Positions 36,701 to 45,390 of a DNA stretch of 64,000 nt are shown here, one piece after another. Positions within the stretch are counted from its first letter, which is position 1. Every line of letters starts with the position of its first letter. The stretch spans positions 124,001 through 188,000 of the forward strand of contig JAWZYV010011903.1 of the NCBI GenBank assembly GCA_038373885.1. The letters are read 5' to 3'. Position numbers and translations under genes: made by a program. The notes below the pieces were generated by a model, which saw nothing but the letters and a program-made list of their open reading frames with translations, was not told the DNA's origin and made no database searches. The stretch comes from Cheiracanthium punctorium (Eukaryota; Arthropoda; Arachnida; Araneae; Cheiracanthiidae).

Positions 36701-37305
36701 AGTTTGATGAAGAAGCAACAGTTTCAGGAAAAGAAGTAAAAGCAAAGTGTGTGCGACTCTTCTTGTATGGTTTAGTGCAAGCAAAACTGAGAAACCAATT
36801 GGGTAACGAAAAAGCAGGAAAATTAGATTTTGAGTACAAAGCATTCCGTTTAAAAAAAAAAATGATAATAAATAAAAATATTGTGTCATCTGAACTGAAC
36901 TGAAGCATTTTTCCGTTTTTCAATTTCAACAATTTTTTTTTTCTAATTCTAATAACTATTTTCTTTACAGACCAAGGCATTCTTAAGCAATTTTCCTAAA
37001 TTGTTTTTTAATTAGGTTTGTATAAAATTAGAAATGAAGTAACATCATCAACTTAACCTTTAGAAAATCGTGAAAGTGTATATGTCCTTTATTGATAATA
37101 AATTACACACAAACTAATGTGTGTAGTGTATTATGTATATATTGGATTTCCTTTAATTGAAAAATTACTCCCCCTTCCAAAAAGTTTCTTCGAGAAATTT
37201 CATAATGCGATATGATATTCTAGAAGTTCAATATGTACATTTTAATAATAATAATAAACATTAAAATAATAATAGATCTTATATACTTTTAAGATATTTA
37301 CACAC

Positions 37306-37346
<41 letters not shown>

Positions 37347-40300
37347 TTTTTATTTTTTTTTTGGGGGGGGGGGGCGTAGAATGCACTTATGTTGGCTAAT
37401 ATTACAATATTTTTTAATCTACTAATTATCAAAACATTTTTTTTGTTGTTGTTGTTTTTTATATTTATTGCTTCTTCTGTGTATTCACATTTAAATTTTT
37501 AAAAAATTAAATGTTTTATGTCTAAATCTGAAATTTATTTTTAGTTGAGTAATTTAAATTTTAAAAAATCTGGATTTTTTCACACCCTGAGAAAAAGCGA
37601 CATAGATTTAAAAGTAATTTAAGTTACTAGATGGTTGTTTACAGTTTAAATGAATTCTGTTACAAAAGAAATAAAAATGCAGCATTAATTACCCTTTGAG
37701 TCACAGTCACAGTCTTTGTTGTATCCTCCGTTGAAAATGCAATTAGGTACAAGAATTTTATAGAGAATTGGAGTGTTTAGGTTGATCAATGTTTTTGGCC
37801 AACGATTTGAAAAATTTCAGAGCTTCGGATCCAACCTAAAGCTACCACTTAAATGTGCAGGTGCTATACAACTCAGCTACTCTGGTACATTATCAGATGA
37901 AATTTCTCTCAAGAGCCGTTGACACTTTTCTTCTACAAGCCACAAATTGAACAGATGAAGCACTATTTTGCGACAGCTCCAACATGCTACAGATATTGGA
38001 GAATTTTAGAAAATTTATCAACCTTTAATTAGTTTAGGGAGAATTGGAGTGTTTAGGTTGATCAGTGTTTACGGCCAACAATGCAAAAAATTCTAATTAA
38101 AGGTCAATACATTTTCTAAAATTCTCTAATATCCATGGCGTATCGGAGTTGTCATGAAATAATGTTTCGTATGTTCAATCTGTTGTGGCTTGCAGCAGAT
38201 GACAAGTGGTTCTATTGCGAGAAATTTCATCTGGGAATCGTCCCAGAGTAGCTCAGTGGTAACACACCCGCACGTTAAGCAGTAGCTGTGGGCTCAATCC
38301 CCAGCTCTGGAATGTTTTGCATTGTTTGCCAAAAGCATTGATCAACCTAAACACTCCAATTCTTCCTAAACTAATTAAAGGTTGATACATTTTCTAAAAT
38401 TCTCTAGGTACAAGAATTTCCCGTAAATGGCAGTCCTGTCACCTCATTACAGAGGTTTAGAATCAGAGGTAGCCGTTTTCAATATTCGTTTTTTACAGGA
38501 AGCTAAACAGCTTAATTGTAAGAATTTTAGCATTTTTATCTCTGAAGTCAAATAGGTCTTTAACTTTGTGTAGCTTCCATTCTTGATTTTAAAAAGTAAG
38601 AATTGTTTACTTACAAAAATTATTTTTTTTAGATAATGATAAAGTACTTTTTTAGTAAAATCTAAATTAAAATGATGTGTTAACTTTAAATCAGCATGAT
38701 ATAGAAAACAAAACATAACAATTTGTATTCTTACTGTATGAATCCTCCGTTACAATCAATGTAATGGAGATTACAACTTTTTAAAAAATCAATTATAAGA
38801 CATATCTATAATCTTTAATTAGTCTAAATTTTGCTCTTAATTAACACATATTTATTTAAATAAAAAGTTTCTAAATATCATTTAAAAAATAACTTTAACA
38901 AATCACTTTGAGATTGCAACTTTTCAGATCTCATTTTTCCCTAAAAATATCCTTTAAAACAACAGTTTTGAAACAAAAATTAAGATTAATTTTATATCTG
39001 TATTGAATGCTCTAATAAGGTATCATGCATTCATTATTGCTCTCACAAAGGTGTATTAAAAAATAATCAAAAAGAATGTGACCAACTATATGGGGGTAGA
39101 AAGAAGTATAAAAAGAGTAATATAAATTATTTTTTTAAAAATTGAAGGGTTTTTTTTTTTGTTTGTTTGTTGTAAATTTTAACTTTGGAAACCTACGTTT
39201 TCTGTAGAATGATCCATTTGATACTTATAAGAGTCTAAAAGCGTACGTATACTTTATTGAATTTATTATTTTACTAAACTTTTTAAATGGAACATATCTT
39301 TAAGCTTTTTAAAATGATCATGTAATTTCACATTTAAACTAAAAGAAATCTGGTTTAAATTCACTTATTCACATAATTATAAATAGAAAATAATCCTTTT
39401 ATAATTATGTTCTATAATTATTCAAAGGTAATTATAATTTCAGGACTTCAAAAATGGAGATTTTTGTGTATAGAATCCTATTTCTTTCAAAATGAAACAT
39501 TTCATCCTTATAATTGTCTAAGTGCATGTAAATTTTGTTAAATTTATTATTTTAATAAACTTTTTAAATTGTATACATCTTTTAAGCTTTTTCAAATATA
39601 CCTAATTTTCCATTTAAACTAAAAGAAATTCAATTATTCATTTAATTATATGGAAGGTAATCCTTTTGCTGGTCATTCTCCTCATGATAACGAAATCATG
39701 TGCAGAAAAACTGATATTTGTCAGAACCATTGCAACAAAGAAGGGGAAAATCACATGACCTTGACACGCTGATTCTAAATACACAGAGTATAGCAAAGGT
39801 TTTTTAGTTTAAAATAGGGTTTTTCTTTAAAAAAAAAAAAAAAATGTACAGTAAAAATGGAAATGACAATTTTTTCAAAAACTGGGGTAACAGGGGTTAG
39901 GGGGGGGGGAGCTGAGGGGCAGTCACCCCTCCAAAATGGGATCTTTTACTTAGCTTACAATTTGATACTTAGCTTACAATTGAGCTTCAGATTACAATTT
40001 GATATGTAAATTTCACACTTTACATTAAAAGTTATCGCAGATTTCGGAGCATTGACTGTAAATAAAAATCATTTTCAAGGGGAAACCTCATTGTAATCAC
40101 CAATCATAAAATGGAATTTTATATGGAAAAGCAATGCGTAAAAACATGCATTCCATAATGCTTAAGGCATATTCTAAATTTCGAAGACGTGAAATACGCA
40201 TCTAGAGCAGTGGCGTAGCGAGGGGGGTTTTTGGTGTCAGAACCCCCCCTAAAATTTAGCAGAGTTCCATTATTGACATGAATAATGTGATCCATAATGT

Positions 40301-43300
40301 AGATTATCCGTTACATCAGTGCCTAAACCCCCCCTAAATTTTTTTTCTGGCTACGCTACTGATCTAGAGGCATTATCGCGATCACTGATGTTGAGTAACG
40401 ATTCTTATCTGAAAAATACAAAATTACCCTTAAAAAGATATGCTCTTCTAAGAACAATCGTGAAGACTAAATGGTCTTCAAGAAACCGACATTTTATTGT
40501 CTAGGAAATATTAATTCATATTTAATGAAAACTTTCTACCAATTAAATTTAATTTTTGCTAAAAAAGAAGCAAAAGCACAATTAACATTTTAAAGAGTTG
40601 CAATTTTTCAGTACAGGATTCTTTTTTCACTATTTGAAAGCATTAGCCCTGCTGCTAAGATCTTGCAGCATGAAAATTATGACTTATAGAAAGCTAGCAT
40701 TTTACTAAGAAATCTTTGAATCACTCAATCTTTGAATAGATTGAGTGAAATAAGAAATAAAAACTCAAATTCATTCCATGATTAGCTAAATGAGTCCATC
40801 AAGCTTTTTAGAGATTTAGCAAAAGAATTAGAGGTAACAAATATTTTCAAAGACAAGTTTAAAGATAATAAAGAGTGTGTGTGTTTATTAATGAGTTATC
40901 AAAATATGAGAGACTTTCAAACCCATATATTAATTTCTCAAATATATATCACAGAAAGGGAATGCAATCCCGATCCCGATACATGTAAGATAAGTTGTAT
41001 TATAATCTCATAATTTTGTATATTGTATTAATCCTCTTATTTTTATATCATGATTCCGATTATAAATAACATGATTTGTTTTCCTTGATCTTTATTGTAT
41101 TTTTTTTTTTAATTATTTTCTGAGTGGGGTGGAAATAGAATAAATTTCCTATTATGACCCCAAATCTGCAAAATTCTAAAATCTGCACAAGGTCTGGAAC
41201 CAAGCTGTGCAGATTTTGGGTCTTCTACTGTACTTACAATCAATATATCTTATTCAATGCTAGCATTTTCCTTTTGTAAAAAGACTTTACCCAGCATTTG
41301 AGTTTTACTTCAGTCAGAAGGGGTTCCAGCAAAAATTTGATACAGGACCCATCTTCAAGAGGCAACACTATTGATAACATTAATGCCATGTTCACGTTAA
41401 GGAAGTTTAATATTCAGCAATCGATGTAACTCCTCTAAACACATTCACACATTTCACACTGTGGAAATTTAGAATGTGTTGCAAGAATTTTGGAATGTGT
41501 TTTTTTAAACATTGCTTCTACAACATGTCGTAAACATATAACTCTGAACTTTTTTAAAAATTCTTGTGGTAACCAATAAATGATTTCTTTAAATTAACAC
41601 TGGTGCATGGGTGAATATATGATCATTTGCAAGGGGGGAGGGGGGGGGGGGCAAGTCAGAGGTCCTGCCCTAAAATAGGGGTCAATCCAGGAATTTTTTC
41701 CCCCCCAGGGTCCCATTTTGGTGAAAATTGCCTATTTTTGTGAATTTCAAATAAACACCTATTTAAAACCAATTAGCCTTGTTCAAGATTACGTTCTGAT
41801 GGTAGTAACTGGTTATGGACATGGCATTCTCAAACTGGTTTTATATCTATCAAAAACTAATTTTTAATAAATCAGGTTTTTTTTTTTGTGTGTGTTTTGT
41901 TAAGATTGATAAAGTACATTAAAATGTAGGGTAAGATTTTAATAAAGGGCAGTTTTAATCAATTACATTTTTGTAAAAGGGTTGTTTTAATCGATTGTAA
42001 TTTTGTGAAGGGGCAGCAAAACTGATGCAGTTTTCATCTGCATCAACCCCTGTAGAAAGATACAGTATTTTAGTGTTTATCATAATTAAAAAAAAAAACT
42101 ACTTATTTCTTAACTTAAAAATTTTTTCTTGTCAGTGGAGTTTACCTCAAATATCAAAACCAAAACTATTCTTATCAAGCAATTCAATTGTTCCTTATGC
42201 AAATTTTATTATTCAAAACAATATTTACGAATTAGAAAAGAGAAAAAGTAACTACTAATAAGAAATCTCTAAAGTATTGCCTTTTCAAATTGTAATTTTA
42301 AGCAGACTTATAAGTTCATCTCTGATGCATCACTTTATTATAAAGTTTAATTTGCATACTGTGGATAATACTTATATTAAAATAAAATTAATGTAAATGA
42401 TAATTTTATAATTATATAGCATTCCATTCTACGATATTTTTTCGATGATCACAATGTCTACTATTAAAATTATTAAATTCAACTTTTATGCTAATTAGGG
42501 CATAAAAGTTGAATTGAATCAAGGAATTCAATTGTTCCTAAGGCAAGTTTTATTATTCAAAACAATATTTATGAATTAGAAAAGAGAAAAAGTAACAAAT
42601 AATAAGAGATCTTTTTAAGTATTGCCTTTTAAATTGCAATATTAAGCTGACTTATAAGTTCGTTTCTGATGCATCACTTTATTATAAAGTTTAATTTACA
42701 TACTGTGGACAATACTTATGCTAAAATAAAATTAATGTAAATCATAATTTTTTTAATTATATTGCATTCCATTCTGTAAAATATTTTTTCCATGAGGACA
42801 ATGTCTACACATGCTATTAAAATTATTAAATTCAACTTTTATGCTAATTAAAAAATACATATCTTTAATATAAAGCCCATTAAGAATTAATGAGTTATTC
42901 ACATTTACCCTTTATTTAAACAAACATTTTAAAAAAGTTTTTGATAGATATAAAACCAGTTTGAGAATGTCATGTCCATAACCAGTTTCTACCATCAGAA
43001 CCTAATCTTGAACAAGGCTAATTGGTTTTAAATAGGTGTTTATTTAAAGTTTTGTGATAAAAATGCAAGTTCAACATTACAAACTCCAATCATATAATCA
43101 AGGTCTGTCACAACACTCCATTTCAATATAATAAGTGGAAAAAACAAACATTCAGAAGACAAGTATGCTATAAAAATAATACTTATTAAACATATAAACA
43201 CATATTTGTAAAAAATAAGGTTTCAATGTGAAAACATGAAAAACAAAAACATTAATTTCTAACATATCAGATTATTTACTTCCACAGTTATGTTTTCAGA

Positions 43301-44222
43301 CTAGCACAAAGAATATTATGAAAAGTTGGACCCACAAAATACTACGAATACTTAAAAAATCGATAATATGTTGAGAAATGATAACAATATGTTAACTACG
43401 TAATACAAACACTAATATTTAGTTCATTCATAACATACAACAATTATTAAAGCAAATACATAACACACAATGGCATAGAACAAATGTTTAAAAGTTTAAA
43501 ACACATACATTTATTAATTTAAGTGTGCAAAAGACGCATTGTAAATTACAACTAGAAAGCTGGATACACAACAAAAGGTATTTCGATGAGGGTACGGGGT
43601 GCGTATTATGTTCTTAATTTATCTAATAGTATTTTACGGTAAAATAATTAGGCGATAATTACACTAAAGCCATAGATACAGCCAAATAGGTAAATGCGCT
43701 TACTTGGTGCATCTTTACAGGAACATCTTTCTAACCACATCGAGCAGGAAATCGCATATGACTACAAAAGATGACCTAACACCGTCACACATTGTCAGCA
43801 GGGGTAGGTTCAGGCCACTAAATTAGCTAACAATCGGGTCGGAAAATAACCCTCTGAATGTGTAAATGCGTAAAAACTTCCCAAACAGCGTGTATTTAGC
43901 GAGCAGTAAGAGCTTTTAATCAATAAACAATAGTAGGGAGGGGGGTAAACAGATTAAGCCTACAATATTATGATACGTAATAAACACCACAATAGAGGTC
44001 GATTTGAATAAAATTACGTATACGTACCTCCGAAACGTCATCATCGTCACTTTCGGACAGGTCTGCCATATAATTAGGTCCAAGAGATGCAACGCTGGGT
44101 CTCCTTTCTACACTAATATTTGCACTTAGAGGTGACGAGGATCCCGAATGATCCTGTCCAACCTCGTTTATGTCGCTATCTCTAAGACTATCACACTTTG
44201 AATTGTGAACTACATTCTGCAT
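9381..44222 (-). CDS. mask: mask/ANKHD1-ANKRD17 homologue, 5' part (six exons)
   Basis: Spliced reading gives 1135 nt and 378 codons in one phase-consistent frame over exons 44222-44028, 35482-35290, 30951-30828, 19091-18947, 17254-17110 and 9713-9381. It matches ANKHD1/ANKRD17/Mask: an acidic N-terminus ending DDDDVSE, joined to VESFIL as in the human proteins (DEDEVSE then VESFIL), a helical segment, then the start of the first ankyrin array, with HNENGHTPLMEAASAGHV and SNEFKESALTLACYKG nearly identical to the family. Family knowledge: a large cytoplasmic/nuclear scaffold with two ankyrin arrays and a KH RNA-binding domain, implicated in receptor tyrosine kinase and Hippo/Yorkie signalling. 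The rest of array 1, array 2 and KH lie beyond base 1. All introns have GT/AG ends. An insertion of about 30 residues in exon 6 is unusual. Confidence 0.93.
9813..10322. mobile_element. Non-autonomous transposon, CAGGGTTTCTACAGA ends, 5-bp TSD
   Basis: Ends are CAGGGTTTCTACAGA and TCTGTAGAAACCCTG, flanked by atagt at 9808-9812 and 10323-10327. TTCCCTGAC-type repeats are concentrated near both ends. Same family as 31237-32271. It lies in mask intron 5 just upstream of exon 6. No coding sequence. Confidence 0.82.
10414..11110. repeat. Diverged tandem duplication, about 358-bp unit
   Basis: Two direct copies start near 10417 and 10775. Each contains GGAGTGCTGAAGGGAAA, ATAATCCATAAAAGTTGGC and TTAGTAGATACATGTCTTAA in order. 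A further diverged relative of the first part lies near 30140-30260. Non-coding. Confidence 0.7.
11730..12206. mobile_element. Possible piggyBac-type MITE (TTAA-flanked)
   Basis: TTAA at 11726-11729 precedes CCCCTTAACAG, and GGGAAGGGA precedes TTAA at 12207-12210. The inverted termini are short and imperfect, so this is less secure than the other TTAA elements. The segment near 12125-12195 has repeated CCCGTACG text. No ORF of note. Confidence 0.42.
13717..14546. mobile_element. hAT-type non-autonomous element, TAGGGAATGCAATCCCG ends
   Basis: Inverted ends TAGGGAATGCAATCCCG and CGGGATTGCATTCCCTA are flanked by perfect 8-bp duplications gctgcctg (13709-13716 and 14547-14554). Removing it rejoins an open frame on the minus strand (see 13642-15863). 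A stray end of the same family is at 40956-40981. 830 bp, interior AT-rich and non-coding. Confidence 0.88.
14660..15790. mobile_element. piggyBac-type element, internally deleted
   Basis: TTAA (14656-14659) precedes CCCGTTCGGGACGAGCGCC; GGAGCTCGTCCTGAACGGG precedes TTAA (15791-15794). Both TTAA duplication and CCC/GGG termini are piggyBac hallmarks, and a piggyBac Cys-rich domain lies inside (15070-15206). At 1131 bp it has lost most of the transposase. Confidence 0.87.
15070..15206 (-). pseudogene. piggyBac transposase C-terminal Cys-rich domain remnant
   Basis: The minus-strand frame ending at TAA 15070-15072 reads SFPKTVHCESGKKLVC, then SKRNKRHDTAYECTLCN and VGLCVDPCF. The spacing of paired cysteines and the ending YxCxxCNVxLCVxPCF are characteristic of the C-terminal zinc-binding domain of piggyBac transposases, which binds the transposon ends. 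An in-frame stop precedes it, and the catalytic DDD domain is absent. It fits its TTAA-flanked host element. Confidence 0.75.
16480..16585. repeat. Perfect foldback (38-bp arms)
   Basis: Arm TGTTATGCCATAACATATGT... at 16480-16517 is exactly complementary to 16548-16585, with a 30-base loop. The outer 15 bases are themselves nearly palindromic (TTATGCCATAA). Probably a small foldback element; no target duplication identified. Transcribed as part of mask intron 5, it would form a long hairpin. Confidence 0.85.
17110..17254 (-). CDS. mask: mask exon 5, ankyrin repeats 2-3 (residues 220-267)
   Basis: Phase 0 start LLLAMKANVEDRGLKDMTPL (human VLLAMHANVEDRG), then MEAANAGHLDIVKLLLEHGA and DVNAQTSQ. 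Consensus ankyrin features are visible: TPLMEAA, AGHLDIVKLLLEHGADVN. Donor CAAG|GTAAAT in phase 1. 145 nt. Confidence 0.94.
17255..18946 (-). other. mask intron 4 (1.7 kb)
   Basis: The shortest intron here, donor GTATGA and acceptor GTTTCTAG. It contains a truncated copy of the TIR/tRNA-like element (about 18203-18809). The remainder is AT-rich with no recognised feature. Confidence 0.75.
18203..18809. mobile_element. Truncated TIR/tRNA-like composite element, copy 3
   Basis: Collinear with about 51428-52045: a tRNA-like segment in reverse (GGTTAGGACGCTGGCTTCCC on the minus strand), then a shared body (AGACTCTACTAATAGGGAAA), then CAAGCTTG-rich subterminal sequence. Neither CCCAGACAGC end is intact. 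Confidence 0.7.
18947..19091 (-). CDS. mask: mask exon 4, first ankyrin repeat (residues 171-219)
   Basis: Acceptor TTTTTTTGTAG; the first base completes a cysteine codon split with exon 3. The peptide SLVEACSSGDIPTVKKLLEE, then GRDVNEITERGESLLSLACS, aligns along its length with human SLAEACSDGDVNAVRKLLDEG and following. It ends FELAQ|GTATGA in phase 0. 145 nt. Confidence 0.93.
21641..21690 (+). ncRNA. Hammerhead-ribozyme-like motif, copy 2
   Basis: CTGATGA at 21649-21655, stem II GGTTA/TAACC, GAAA at 21679-21682, then ATATATAT and C21690. AAACG before the core can pair with CGTTT after it, but this uses the presumed cleavage-site C, so stem I is not strictly canonical. An inverted copy lies in the left arm. 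Confidence 0.4.
21873..21922 (+). ncRNA. Hammerhead-ribozyme-like motif, copy 3
   Basis: CTGATGA at 21881-21887, stem II GGTTA/TAACC, GAAA at 21911-21914 and C21922. Core and stem II match copy 2; the conserved core is retained in all three copies. Confidence 0.4.
23844..24008. mobile_element. hAT-type MITE
   Basis: Ends TAGTGGCAGAGTG and the complement of CAGTGGTGTAGCGAAC. Flanking 8-mers catcatac (23836-23843) and cctcatac (24009-24016) match at 7 of 8. 165 bp, non-coding. Confidence 0.6.
25919..27501. mobile_element. TIR element CATACCTGCCAAC, 6-bp TSD
   Basis: Left end CATACCTGCCAACATG; right end CAAGTTGGCAGGTATG. The sequence taacta lies directly outside both ends (25913-25918 and 27502-27507). 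Repeated CGTACAAT/GTACGG text sits near the right end. 1583 bp including the SINE at 26468-26701. Superfamily not assigned. Confidence 0.68.
26468..26701 (+). mobile_element. tRNA-derived SINE with 14-bp TSD
   Basis: CTGAAAATGATTTG (26454-26467) and CTGAAAATTATTTG (26702-26715) flank it. The head resembles a tRNA: GGCACAAGTGG in the A-box region and a strong B box GGGTTCGGGTCCC near 26530. The tail is CA/CAA-rich. It would be transcribed by RNA polymerase III and mobilised by a LINE in trans. Confidence 0.75.
28525..28719. mobile_element. piggyBac-type MITE, family 1
   Basis: TTAA (28521-28524) then CCCTTTAACACGCAGTG; right end CATTGGGAAAGGG then TTAA (28720-28723). Relatives at 29158, 30455 and 62936 share GAATAGATTGGATTTCTAT and CTTTACT.TTTAGCACGTCA. 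195 bp, non-coding. Confidence 0.82.
28742..29149. other. Intronic stretch between MITEs
   Basis: No gene. An open frame of 135 codons on the plus strand shows no recognisable domain and spans a G-rich low-complexity run (29010-29045), so I regard it as chance. Confidence 0.5.
29158..29420. mobile_element. Partial piggyBac-type MITE, family 1
   Basis: TTAA at 29154-29157 followed by CCGTTTAACATGCAGTG and the same body as 28525-28719. The continuation (GCACCAACATCTGCTGAAAA, then GCTGAAAAAAGGGCAG) matches, in reverse, 63100-63200 in the longer copy. The right TTAA end is lost. Confidence 0.6.
29811..30082. mobile_element. piggyBac-type MITE, family 2 (one end degenerate)
   Basis: Right end GGGCACAAATGGG abuts TTAA (30083-30086). 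The body is the reverse complement of 46829-47105, sharing CAAAGTAGGATGTTGACA-like text and CCCTTTTTGGGACGGCA. The left TTAA is not preserved. Confidence 0.65.
30455..30694. repeat. Long inverted repeat related to piggyBac MITE family 1
   Basis: Left arm 30455-30566 (GGGCAGCCATTGCCATCGCT...) is largely complementary to 30573-30694; the centre is near CTGTGCCTGCGCACAG. Outside the right arm lies GGGAAAGGGTTGAGCCTCAAAGGGTTAA. Half of the same structure occurs at 62960-63110. It would form a hairpin of roughly 110 bp when transcribed. Confidence 0.75.
30828..30951 (-). CDS. mask: mask exon 3 (residues 130-170)
   Basis: Phase 1 to phase 2, 124 nt. The peptide contains SSKEVLKSLASAVNRSLDDA, which aligns with the human segment DPEVLRRLTSSVSCALDEAAAALTRM. 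It is an alpha-helical cap before the first ankyrin repeat. Donor CCATG|GTAGGT. Confidence 0.88.
31237..32271. mobile_element. Non-autonomous transposon, CAGGGTTTCTACAGA ends, 5-bp TSD
   Basis: Ends CAGGGTTTCTACAGA and TCTGTAGAAACCCTG, flanked by tcaga (31232-31236 and 32272-32276). Longer sibling of 9813-10322; both share TTCCCTGACTTT-rich subterminal regions. No transposase recognised in 1035 bp. Confidence 0.82.
32602..33230. mobile_element. hAT-type element, TAGGGATG ends
   Basis: Left TAGGGATGTACCGAATA; right end CATGCCTATCTA. Flanks atacaaat (32594-32601) and acacaaat (33231-33238) match at 7 of 8. The GAATATTCGG-type interior near both ends is usual for this hAT group. 629 bp, non-autonomous. 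Confidence 0.72.
35290..35482 (-). CDS. mask: mask exon 2 (residues 66-129)
   Basis: Starts VESFILEHSEFDEEP after TTTTCACAG, continuing exon 1 in phase 0, and ends CCAG|GTGAAT in phase 1. It corresponds to the VESFIL segment just before the ankyrin repeats. The internal FDDDTQRRIEALF aligns with the human DPETQARLEALL helix. 193 nt. Confidence 0.92.
36099..37580. mobile_element. Possible CAGGGT-ended element
   Basis: CAGGGTATGCTGATTTAAATC on the left and GGATTTTTTCACACCCTG on the right could be inverted ends. The flanking bases acaaaaac and agaaaaag agree only at 6 of 8. Similar GATTTAAATC text near 22950 suggests a dispersed family. Tentative. Confidence 0.35.
37759..38405. mobile_element. 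Head-to-head dimer of a tRNA-derived SINE with one TSD
   Basis: AGGTACAAGAATTT at 37745-37758 and 38406-38419 is a perfect 14-bp target duplication around the whole unit. Inside, the minus-strand copy (tRNA-like part 37818-37886) and plus-strand copy (38241-38315) are diverged inverted repeats. The plus copy has CCAGAG/CTCTGG acceptor-like pairing, A box TAGCTCAGTGG and B box GGGCTCAATCCCC. TTTTCTAAAATTCTCT and ACACTCCAATTCT modules recur at the ends and the centre. Confidence 0.75.
38420..40199. other. AT-rich intron 1 segment
   Basis: No gene or delimited element. 39290-39330 and 39540-39650 contain similar AAACTTTTTAAAT / TTAAACTAAAAGAAAT text, suggesting an old local duplication. Confidence 0.4.
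40208..40361. mobile_element. hAT-type MITE with perfect TSD
   Basis: Ends CAGTGGCGTAGCGAGG and the complement of CAGTAGCGTAGCCAG. The duplication atctagag lies at 40200-40207 and 40362-40369. 154 bp with C-rich blocks inside both ends. Confidence 0.9.
41749..43044. repeat. Inverted repeat flanking a tandem duplication
   Basis: 41749-41860 is the reverse complement of 42936-43044 (for example ATAGGTGTTTAT and TTTGATAGATATAAAACCAG). Between them, about 42176-42500 is duplicated directly at about 42525-42848 (shared GATGCATCACTTTATTATAA and GAAAAGAGAAAAAGTAAC). Non-coding. Confidence 0.75.
44028..44222 (-). CDS. mask: mask exon 1 (residues 1-65)
   Basis: Begins MQNVVHNSKCDSLRDSDI and ends with an acidic DLSESDDDDVSE. 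The donor GAG|GTACGT follows codon 65 in phase 0. A serine-rich low-complexity N-terminus followed by an acidic patch is typical of this family; human ANKHD1 has a longer, glycine-rich equivalent. No signal peptide or membrane segment. Confidence 0.9.
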
Positions 44223-44420
44223 GTTTCTCTGTTACAGTACATTTAATTCTATCACTTATGAAATAATAACACGATAAAAAATAAAACGATGGCTCGTTCA
44301 GAGGAAAACTTTTAATACTTATTATTACCATTACATCGCCGCCATAACTGAGGTTACACTCCAAGTCCCGGATGTTGGATGCGGTCCTACATTCATTTCA
44401 TGTGGAATTTGTGAACCCTC
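44223..44420 (-). promoter_or_regulatory. Putative mask promoter and 5' UTR
   Basis: Immediately upstream of the mask start codon, an in-frame TAA lies 9 nt before ATG (TAA CAG AGA AAC ATG), fixing the start. Read on the minus strand, the segment near 44335-44355 contains ATGGCGGCGATG, a YY1-like initiator element, in a locally less AT-rich stretch. No TATA box is evident. The transcription start position is inferred. Confidence 0.4.
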
Positions 44421-45212
44421 AATTTCGTGTTAATAAAGTTGTAAAGATACTTTAATTTTAATTAAGGGTGGAAAATTGACAGTTAAAACAGGCCGGAGGC
44501 TGTATAATATTACAATTTCTATGAAATGTTCAATGTCGACTTTTAATATCAAGAAATATTATTAACTATTTAATGAGACTTTTATTTATTTATTTTTTTC
44601 TTAGCTTGACCACGGAGATGCAATAAAATTATGAGATAAAACAAATAAATAAATAAAAATGTTAAGAACATTTGAATAACATTTTTACAATTTTATTTAG
44701 TTTACACGATTCGAGCCTGCATTGACTTTTTAAATAATTTATTACACAACATATGAACAGACGATTTTTAAAAGGAAATCACCTATAGAGGGCATTCTCG
44801 TGTGCAGGCAAATATTACCGCGTGATGATTATTTTGTTTCACTAAAAATACAAGATTGTTATTTTTTATAACAGTCCTTATTACCAGGAGGGCATTAGGC
44901 GCAAACGCCCGGGCCCCCAACAGAAGGGGTCCCTAAATTGTTCTTTAAGTTTAAAAATTTGTAAATTTTGGAAAACAGTTTTTGATAGAGGGGGGGGGGG
45001 ATGAAGCTTTTGCCCAGGCCCCCCAACTCGGCAAATCTGCCCCTGCAGTTAAAAGACAAAACTTTTTTGAATAAATTTTTTGGACCCAGGCGAGTAAATA
45101 TTAGTACTCCAATGTACACTCTCTCAAAAAAAGTATTCGAGTAAAAGTCAATTTTCTTTTTTAATGAGTTTCATTTTTAATCAGTTGCTCACAAAATTGA
45201 TATAGAAAATTT
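44421..45212. other. Intergenic sequence upstream of mask
   Basis: No gene. 44887-45046 has CAGGAGGGCATTAGGCGC and GCAAATCTGCCCCTG at its edges, reminiscent of hAT ends, but the flanking 8-mers do not match. Confidence 0.4.
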
Positions 45213-45220
45213 CTCATACG

Positions 45221-45382
45221 CAGGGCCGTATCCAGAAAAAAATTTCGGGGAGGGTTCAAAATTTTCGGAGAGGGACCAAACGGTGAAAAAGGTTGAATGT
45301 TAACAAAAAGACTTCATCATTATTATTTTGTTAACAAAATTTTAAATTTCGGGGGGAGGGTGGACCCCCTGGGTAAGTGTTG
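45221..45382. mobile_element. hAT-type MITE
   Basis: Begins CAGGGCCGTATCCAG. Flanking 8-mers ctcatacg (45213-45220) and ctcatacc (45383-45390) match at 7 of 8. The right terminus is degenerate. Internal GGGGAGGGTTCAAAATTT is repeated. Confidence 0.55.
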
Positions 45383-45390
45383 CTCATACC

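Larger units (their letters stand above)
35483..44027 (-). other. mask intron 1 (8.5 kb)
   Basis: Donor GTACGT, acceptor TTTTCACAG. It contains a hAT MITE (40208-40361), the SINE dimer (37759-38405), an inverted repeat around a tandem duplication (41749-43044), an (AT)n tract near 37311-37340 and a hAT end fragment near 40956-40981. No additional exon recognised. Confidence 0.8.

Noticed and set aside
38241..38315. Functional tRNA gene with acceptor-like pairing
   Set aside because: The anticodon arm does not pair well and an inverted diverged copy lies 350 bp away inside one target duplication; treated as a SINE.
44887..45046. hAT-type MITE
   Set aside because: The edges look hAT-like but the flanking 8-mers do not match, so the boundaries cannot be supported.
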